Below the pieces are notes generated by a model, which was not told the origin of the DNA, did no database searches, and saw nothing but the letters and a program-made list of their open reading frames with translations. Below are positions 56,931 through 64,000 of a stretch of 64,000 nt of DNA, piece after piece (position 1 is the first letter of the stretch; each line of letters begins with the position of its first letter). Source of the DNA: Meloidogyne chitwoodi (Eukaryota; Nematoda; Chromadorea; Rhabditida; Meloidogynidae). The stretch is taken from positions 2,232,001 to 2,296,000 of the forward strand of contig JACZZP010000005.1 of assembly GCA_015183035.1 (NCBI GenBank), written 5' to 3'. The position numbers and the translations under genes are program-made.

Positions 56931-59900
56931 TTTATTTTATTTTATTGGATCTTCAGAGAGGAACTATCGGGTTGAGTTAAAAATATAAATTCACCCAATT
57001 CACAGAAAAAAATAAATTATTAAATAATTAAAGTTTTTTAATCTCTAAAAATATAATTAATTTTTAATTATTTAGTAGAACAATTAATTAAAATAATTTT
57101 AAAGTTTATTTAAGCGCTCGCTTCTCTCATTAAAAAATAGTGTTATCAACCTTTTAACCGCTCGCATAACATTTTTTTTATTTATTTATTTTTCTTGTTT
57201 TTCATCTTTCGCCTATTACATTAATAAAAAATAAAATAAAATATTGGGGTGAGAAAAGCCAAAAATTGGCCAAAAAAGCTTTCAGGTCCACACGGGCGTT
57301 TCAACACAACAATTGCTTTAAATAACAAAAAATGAAGAAAAAAAAATATTTGAAAAGGGGAAAGGGAGGAAAGTGGGTAATTAACAAAAAAAAATTATTT
57401 TTTTTTCTTCTTTGAAAAATGAATGGAAGAAAAGAAAAAAAGAAAAGATGGATATGTCGCCGGAAGAGAGGAGATGGATTGTTTTAATGGAGGAGATGTG
57501 TTCAGGGATTTGCTAAAAATATATTATTTATCTTTTTGGGAGAGAACAAATAAAAATTTTTAAAAAAGACAAGAAAGAGAACAATTGGTTAAAAGAAATA
57601 ATAAAATAAAAATAAAGTTTTAAAATAAATTAGAGAAATTGGGGTTTGAAAAAAAAGAAAAAAATAATTAAAAAAAAATATTTATAAATTAGAATTTAAT
57701 TAAATTAAAAAATAATTAAAAATAATTTATATTAGAAAACATGCTATATAAAATTTCTCTCTTGTACTTTTCCTTTTTGCGGCACAAAGTCTGCGCAAGT
57801 TTTGTCCGCAAGTAATATACGTTTCGTAGGGAATTTAAGAAAGCAATTTTTTATAATTGTAACTAATTTTTAAAATTTTAATTTTTTAGATTCTACCACT
57901 TTTTGCTACTTTATAATATTTAAAAAAATTCCTTTGAGAAAAATATATTACTTGCGGACAAAATTTGCGCAAACTTTTGGTCGCAACACTGAAAAGTACC
58001 AATTTCTCTTTAAATAATCCAAAAAATTGAACTTAAATTTATTTTTTTATTTTTATTCTCATATATTTATTTGATATATTCACAAGTTGTAGTTTTTATG
58101 GGAGTACTAATTTTTAAAATTTAATTTTTGTTTTATTTTAAATTTTATTTTAACTTAGAGGTTGAGTTCTTAAATTATTTGAGATCCAGAAGGGTCTTTT
58201 TAATTTGATTTTTTATTTTTCCGATCTCCAATCGTAAAGAACAATACAAATCTAAATTTGCCAAAGAAGTATTTGACATCCAAAAATACAAACAAATTTC
58301 ACATCCTCCATACTTTAAAAAAACTTATAAACCTAATATTGAAATCGTATTAAAATATTTACTATTAAATAAATAAATACCTATATAACATTAATTTAGA
58401 ATAAACTAAATGTCTTATATTTATATCCATGGGAAGTGTTTTTTTGAGGAAAACGTAACTTGTGGAATAACAAAAAATGTGTGTTTTTCCCGTGGTCGTG
58501 TGGACGTGACTTAGCGACCTATTGTTTATTTATTATTTTCTTCATACTTTTATTTTTATCTTTTTAATTTTTCTGTTTCTCCACTACTTACTGGGCTAAA
58601 AGACAATGGATTTAGTTTAAATTGGAATAGAAATCGGTTTTTGGGATGAGCTCTAGAACGGATCCTGTTACTGTTATTTTTCCGATTTAATAATCGAAGT
58701 GAAAAGAAAAGATCAAAATTCGCCAAAAGAATATTTGGCATCCAAAAATACAGATATTGTTTCCTGTAAACCTCTAATTAATAATAAAATTTATAAACTT
58801 AATATTAAAATCTTATAAAAATATTTATTATTAAGTAAATTGTCTCTTATATTTATATCTAATTTGTCTTTATACCCACAGGAGTCTTTTAGGAAAAAAA
58901 CTTAAAACTTTGGGTACAAACAAAACTTTGCTTAATTAATAACTCTTTTAATAATGAAATTAATTTTAGAAAGAAAAGCTTCTATATCAATTAAATTTTT
59001 ATTTAATGAAATCAAATTTTTAAGCTTTCCGCCTTTTTTAATTAATTTTTTGAACGTACAAACTAAATAAAAAATTTTTTAAATAAATTATTTATAATTT
59101 ATCTTTTAACGTTGATATTAGAGAAATATTTTTGTATTGGACTGTCTGAATTACAGACATTTTATTTTACATAATAAATGATTTGTAAAAAATTGGATAA
59201 TTAAAATATTTATAAAAAATTTAAAATTTGTTGATCGCGCCAATGTTGATTATTTTTGGATGTCAAAGTATTCTTTGACAAATATTTATTTATATACCGT
59301 ATTTGTTAGAATGCGAAACTTTAAAAAATAACAAGTAAAGAAAACTTTAGTTTGTCTTGACTGGATCCTTTTTCAGTATAAATTAATGTTTTTGACTAAT
59401 TTCTTCGTTTTTATGATTGCCTGAAGGGAAAAAGTTATAAGATATTTAAAAAATATGATTTGATAATTACTGTTACTTTTAAGCCAAAGCACTGCAATTA
59501 TTAAACAGGGTACCAGAAGGATAATGCCTACCTTATTAGGCATTCGGAATTATATCTTACTTTTTGTATTTTTTCACGTACAAAATTTTTGCATAAAATA
59601 AAGATGTATTTGGACGTAACAAAATTTTACGTAAAAAAAATTAAAAAAATCTTTAGCCGAAGACATGCTTGGCTTACAAAAATATAATATTATTTCTTCA
59701 TGGAAGGAGAAATTGATATGACTTTTAATTTATTGTTTTAATGATTTATTAATATATTTAATGCTATTAAATACTTAAAATAATATATTTTGGTTGTTAT
59801 TGTTTTGATAAAAATTGAATTATTGTCAAAAATTCAATTTCACTTTTGATCCATTGATATAACAGAATATATTAAAATAATTATTAAGTTAATCCGTAAA

Positions 59901-60188
59901 TAATAAAAATCCTTTTTAAGTGATACAGAGAAAATGTTGGAAATCTAATATAACCCAATGAAATTAAAAAAAAAATATTAAAACAAAATTATAAATTAAT
60001 TAATTGGCAACCTATTACATAATTATTAAGATTTTAGCCTAAGCAATGCTTGGCTTACAAAAATAATTATATCGACTTCCGCAATAATATTAAAGTATAA
60101 TCTACAGAATATTTAAAATATTTTTTATTGAAAAATTCGATATTAAGTAAATATAAAGTTAAATATCACAATTGAACTGCCTTGAATG
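56931..60188. other. AT-rich region, repeats only
   Basis: No convincing gene. Box-hairpin elements: minus boxes 58281 and 58743 (GCCAAA with TTTGACA or TTTGGCA), 59677 and 60058; plus box 59251 (GTCAAAG/CTTTGAC). The GC-richer stretch 57110-57310 and a 22-codon frame at 57452 (MDMSPEERRW and on) were not recognised. Confidence 0.55.
57764..57999. mobile_element. GCGGAC-family element with possible 9-bp target duplication
   Basis: Arms GTACTTTTCC and GAAAAGTAC enclose CAAGTTTTGTCCGCAAGTAA, mirrored as TTACTTGCGGACAAAATTTG. AATTTCTCT occurs just outside both ends. A 9-bp duplication would suggest a Mutator-type element. Confidence 0.65.
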
Positions 60189-60395
60189 CAGTGATGCAAA
60201 AGTTCTAGTTCCTGAACTGGAACTACAAATTTCTGGAACTGGTTTGGAACTGGAACTGATTGTTTATTGTAAATGGTTCCGGAACTAGTTCTTCACCTCA
60301 CAACAGTTCCGGAACTCAAACAATGAAAATTAAAAATGCAGTTCAGGAACTGGACGACTAGTTCCGTTGAAATTTTGAAACTTTCCCAATCACTG
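60189..60395. mobile_element. GGAACTAGTTCC element, copy 3, near-exact 8-bp target duplication
   Basis: CAGTGATGCAAAAGTTC and TTTCCCAATCACTG ends. Flanks CTTGAATG (60181-60188) and GTTGAATG (60396-60403) match at 7 of 8 positions, consistent with hAT-type insertion. Confidence 0.8.
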
Positions 60396-60765
60396 GTTGA
60401 ATGACTCATTTTTCACGCTAAATTATTTATAAAATATATCTATTTTTTGAGAGATAAAAAAATAAATAATTAATTTTAGCAAAAAGTTTACTTATTTATT
60501 AGTTTATTTTTATTATTAAATTTTTCAATTAGGTAAATAGGTTAAATTTAGTCAAAGAATACTTTGACTTACAAAAATATTAAGGAAAATAACAATCGGA
60601 CCCCAGTAAATTTTAAATTAAATTAATTATTTTAATTATCCAATATTTGGAAATATTATTTATTATGCAATAATATTAAAAAATAGCAAGGATAAAAAAT
60701 GTTGCTTGCCTTGAATAGCTCTTTTTTCACTTTTTTAAATAATTAATTCATTTTTTTTAAAAGAA
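60396..60765. other. AT-rich spacer with one box-hairpin element
   Basis: A minus-orientation box at 60572 with a GTCAAAG/CTTTGAC stem. Nothing else seen. Confidence 0.5.
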
Positions 60766-61210
60766 CTAGCGTAAAAGTTCGCCCTACCGGGCGAACCATT
60801 TAAACTTTTTGACATAAAACAAATTTCAACATTCCCAATGTTAAATAAACAAAAACTTTAAACTTTCCATTAAAAATTTAAAATATTCTTTATCAATCCT
60901 AACTTTTTAACTTAAATATTCATTCTCTTATCAAAACTTTTAAATTTTATTTTTAAAAACTCAACAAAGGTCCTTAACTGAGAATCAAGTGTCTTTTACT
61001 CAGACTCCTGTGTCATTAACTCAGCTCAAGTGTCTTTTTGACTCAGACTCAATTGTCCTTGATTAAGACTTGTATCTTTAGCTCAGATTAAGTGTTTTTT
61101 GAATCAGACTCAAGTTTCTTTTTGAATCAGACTCAAGTGTCTTTTTGAATCAGACTCAAGTTTCTCAGTCTTAAGTGTTTTCGACTCAACTTCAAGTGCC
61201 TCTTACGCAG

Positions 61211-62862
61211 ACTCAAGCGTCTCTGACTCAAGCGTCTCTGACTCAAGCGTCTCTGACTCAAGCGTCTCTGACTCAAGCGTCTCTGACTCAAGCGTCTCTG
61301 ACTCAAGCGTCTCTGACTCAAGCGTCTCTGACTCAAGCGTCTCTGACTCAAGCGTCTCTGACTCAAGCGTCTCTGACTCAAGCGTCTCTGACTCAAGCGT
61401 CTCTGACTCAAGCGTCTCTGACTCAAGCGTCTCTGACTCAAGCGTCTCTGACTCAAGCGTCTCTGACTCAAGCGTCTCTGACTCAAGCGTCTCTGACTCA
61501 AGCGTCTCTGACTCAAGCGTCTCTGACTCAAGCGTCTCTGACTCAAGCGTCTCTGACTCAAGCGTCTCTGACTCAAGCGTCTCTGACTCAAGCGTCTCTG
61601 ACTCAAGCGTCTCTGACTCAAGCGTCTCTGACTCAAGCGTCTCTGACTCAAGCGTCTCTGACTCAAGCGTCTCTGACTCAAGCGTCTCTGACTCAAGCGT
61701 CTCTGACTCAAGCGTCTCTGACTCAAGCGTCTCTGACTCAAGCGTCTCTGACTCAAGCGTCTCTGACTCAAGCGTCTCTGACTCAAGCGTCTCTGACTCA
61801 AGCGTCTCTGACTCAAGCGTCTCTGACTCAAGCGTCTCTGACTCAAGCGTCTCTGACTCAAGCGTCTCTGACTCAAGCGTCTCTGACTCAAGCGTCTCTG
61901 ACTCAAGCGTCTCTGACTCAAGCGTCTCTGACTCAAGCGTCTCTGACTCAAGCGTCTCTGACTCAAGCGTCTCTGACTCAAGCGTCTCTGACTCAAGCGT
62001 CTCTGACTCAAGCGTCTCTGACTCAAGCGTCTCTGACTCAAGCGTCTCTGACTCAAGCGTCTCTGACTCAAGCGTCTCTGACTCAAGCGTCTCTGACTCA
62101 AGCGTCTCTGACTCAAGCGTCTCTGACTCAAGCGTCTCTGACTCAAGCGTCTCTGACTCAAGCGTCTCTGACTCAAGCGTCTCTGACTCAAGCGTCTCTG
62201 ACTCAAGCGTCTCTGACTCAAGCGTCTCTGACTCAAGCGTCTCTGACTCAAGCGTCTCTGACTCAAGCGTCTCTGACTCAAGCGTCTCTGACTCAAGCGT
62301 CTCTGACTCAAGCGTCTCTGACTCAAGCGTCTCTGACTCAAGCGTCTCTGACTCAAGCGTCTCTGACTCAAGCGTCTCTGACTCAAGCGTCTCTGACTCA
62401 AGCGTCTCTGACTCAAGCGTCTCTGACTCAAGCGTCTCTGACTCAAGCGTCTCTGACTCAAGCGTCTCTGACTCAAGCGTCTCTGACTCAAGCGTCTCTG
62501 ACTCAAGCGTCTCTGACTCAAGCGTCTCTGACTCAAGCGTCTCTGACTCAAGCGTCTCTGACTCAAGCGTCTCTGACTCAAGCGTCTCTGACTCAAGCGT
62601 CTCTGACTCAAGCGTCTCTGACTCAAGCGTCTCTGACTCAAGCGTCTCTGACTCAAGCGTCTCTGACTCAAGCGTCTCTGACTCAAGCGTCTCTGACTCA
62701 AGCGTCTCTGACTCAAGCGTCTCTGACTCAAGCGTCTCTGACTCAAGCGTCTCTGACTCAAGCGTCTCTGACTCAAGCGTCTCTGACTCAAGCGTCTCTG
62801 ACTCAAGCGTCTCTGACTCAAGCGTCTCTGACTCAAGCGTCTCTGACTCAAGCGTCTCTGAC
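61211..62862. repeat. 15-bp satellite, about 110 perfect copies (CAAGCG variant)
   Basis: Unit GACTCAAGCGTCTCT, apparently without a single substitution over 1.65 kb. It is entered from degenerate 30-bp-like units at 60980-61210. Because 15 is a multiple of three and several phases lack stops, long open frames on both strands (LTQAS and LSQRR repeats) appear and should not be taken as proteins. Confidence 0.95.
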
Positions 62863-63072
62863 TAAGACTCCTCAGCACGACTACTCCTTTTTCGCCTGGC
62901 ATCACTCGAGCAGCAGGGTTCGTCTCGTCATTGGAGCAGCATGGTTCGTCGGCATCACTGGAGCAGCAAAGGTTCGTCGACGTCCATATTTCAAGCAAAA
63001 TGCAGCAAGAAGCGTTGTTGTTTGTTTGTTGTTGAAATGTAGTAGCGTTGAAGACTGATCAAAATACAGGGT

Positions 63073-63079
63073 TTATATA
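63073..63079 (-). promoter_or_regulatory. TATA box reading into the satellite element
   Basis: On the minus strand TATATAA is followed about 22 bp later by ATCAGTC, an initiator-like sequence. Transcription would run into the unique stretch and the 15-bp array. Confidence 0.4.
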
Positions 63080-63329
63080 GTATCCAAGTTCAAGTTTATT
63101 TTCAAGTTCTAAGTTCATTTTCAAGTTTTAAGTTCAAGTTTATTTTCAAGTTTCAAATCCAAGTTTATTTTCAAGTTCTAAGTTCATTTTCAAGTTTTAA
63201 GTTCAAACTCAAACCTTATTTCAAGTTGCAACCTTACTATAAAAACCCCCCATTTTCACTTCCCCCAATCACTTGTCTATAAAAAGCCAAACAAACAAAC
63301 ACACAAACATTCTCAATTATATAATTAGA

Positions 63330-64000
63330 CTAGCGGAGTTGGACGCCCTTCGGGCGTCCTCCTCCGCTAGCAAAAAACAATAAACTTAAAATATCCTGAA
63401 CAATAAAAATATTTACACTTACAAACTTTTTAAAAAAACAAAACACATAAATACTGAGACAAATGTTTCTGACTTAAATGTCTCTTATACAAATTCAAGC
63501 ACCCCTGACTCAATGTCTCTTATTCAGAATCAAATGTCTCTCACTCAGACTCAGTGTCTCACTTAAGTGCCTCTTACTCAGACTCAACTATCTCTTAATC
63601 AAACTCACGTTTGTCTTACTCATCTTTCTCAGCTTCAAGTGCCTCTTACGTAGACTCAAGTGTCTCTGACTCAAGTGTCTCTGACTCAAGTGTCTCTGAC
63701 TCAAGTGTCTCTGACTCAAGTGTCTCTGACTCAAGTGTCTCTGACTCAAGTGTCTCTGACTCAAGTGTCTCTGACTCAAGTGTCTCTGACTCAAGTGTCT
63801 CTGACTCAAGTGTCTCTGACTCAAGTGTCTCTGACTCAAGTGTCTCTGACTCAAGTGTCTCTGACTCAAGTGTCTCTGACTCAAGTGTCTCTGACTCAAG
63901 TGTCTCTGACTCAAGTGTCTCTGACTCAAGTGTCTCTGACTCAAGTGTCTCTGACTCAAGTGTCTCTGACTCAAGTGTCTCTGACTCAAGTGTCTCTGAC
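63330..64000 (-). mobile_element. Second Helitron-like element, truncated by window edge
   Basis: The 3' end on the minus strand has hairpin GGACGCCC/GGGCGTCC (63341-63359), seven bases, CTAG (63330-63333) and T. The whole end is also palindromic (CTAGCGGAG mirrored by CTCCGCTAG). Its satellite entry matches the first element closely. The 5' end is outside the window. Confidence 0.65.
63655..64000. repeat. 15-bp satellite, CAAGTG variant
   Basis: Unit GACTCAAGTGTCTCT, about 23 copies to the window edge, differing from the other array by one fixed C-to-T change. Entered after CTTCAAGTGCCTCTTACG, which is also found before the first array. Confidence 0.95.

Larger units (their letters stand above)
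60766..63329 (-). mobile_element. Non-autonomous Helitron-like element carrying a 15-bp satellite
   Basis: On the minus strand the 3' end has an 8-bp hairpin GTTCGCCC/GGGCGAAC (60777-60796), seven bases, then CTAG (60766-60769) and a following T, the Helitron terminal arrangement. The 5' end begins TC at 63329, directly after CTAG of the next element. Internal parts from the minus 5' side: TATA-containing leader, a short GC-rich unique stretch, 110 or so perfect 15-bp repeats, degenerate repeats, AT-rich tail. It has no replicase, so it would need one in trans. Confidence 0.7.

Noticed and set aside
11640..60600. Box-hairpin family as piRNA loci with a shared upstream motif
   Set aside because: The unique part is not a fixed 21 nt, the conserved part includes a downstream hairpin, and clade IV nematodes are thought to lack the Piwi pathway.
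61133..63058. Long open frames on both strands (LTQAS and LSQRR repeat proteins)
   Set aside because: They are produced by a 15-bp satellite whose length is a multiple of three; four of six frames are open. No splice or start context supports coding.
63588..63989. Open frame of LSQRH repeats on the minus strand
   Set aside because: Same satellite effect in the second array.

Overview
The window looks like a very AT-rich nematode nuclear genome, most likely a root-knot nematode (Meloidogyne) or close tylenchid relative. Supporting signs are short introns (about 35-60 nt, ending TTTTAG or TTTCAG), a SPRY-domain gene of the type expanded in plant-parasitic nematodes, a multi-exon rhodopsin-type GPCR, small secreted Cys-containing proteins, and very many short inverted-repeat elements. 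Genus is inference. Exon models were built by hand from reading frame, splice sites and phase; no search was run.

Layout. 1-935: a tandem array whose units fold as hairpins. 1578-7328: one intact 1916-residue Helitron replicase (Ulp1-like protease, zinc motif, HUH/Y2 Rep, Pif1 helicase). 7432-10220: two small four-exon genes among about a dozen bulged GC-rich hairpins whose stems covary. 13158-15070: a four-exon gene for a 551-residue secreted protein. 18290-20805 (-): a SPRY gene with one frameshift, carrying a hAT-type element and a long-TIR element in an intron. 21595-22509 (-): a small secreted protein gene, with a degraded duplicate at 24919-25392. 27700-28847: PP1 phosphatase exons joined out of frame to a broken CBP/p300 acetyltransferase fragment. 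29793-42109 (-): a GPCR gene of eleven phase-consistent exons. From 42 to 60 kb no protein gene is convincing; the stretch holds repeats, a solo LTR and a tRNA-like sequence. 60766-64000: two abutting non-autonomous Helitron-like elements in tandem, each carrying a 15-bp satellite with its own fixed variant.

The most striking signal is a family of about 70 short elements on both strands from 11.6 to 60.6 kb. Each has an A-T5-G box (TATTTTTG) followed directly by a hairpin whose stem differs between copies but stays paired. In copies where it can be measured, a GTATAAT-type AT box lies 82-91 nt upstream. This resembles an Sm site plus 3' stem-loop (SmY- or SL-RNA-like) behind a promoter box. 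The architecture is seen; the RNA interpretation is inference.

Second is the Helitron landscape: an autonomous replicase, covarying hairpins around it, tandem elements joined CTAG|TC, and an intron-retaining chimera of two host genes, which is the kind of product Helitron gene capture can make.
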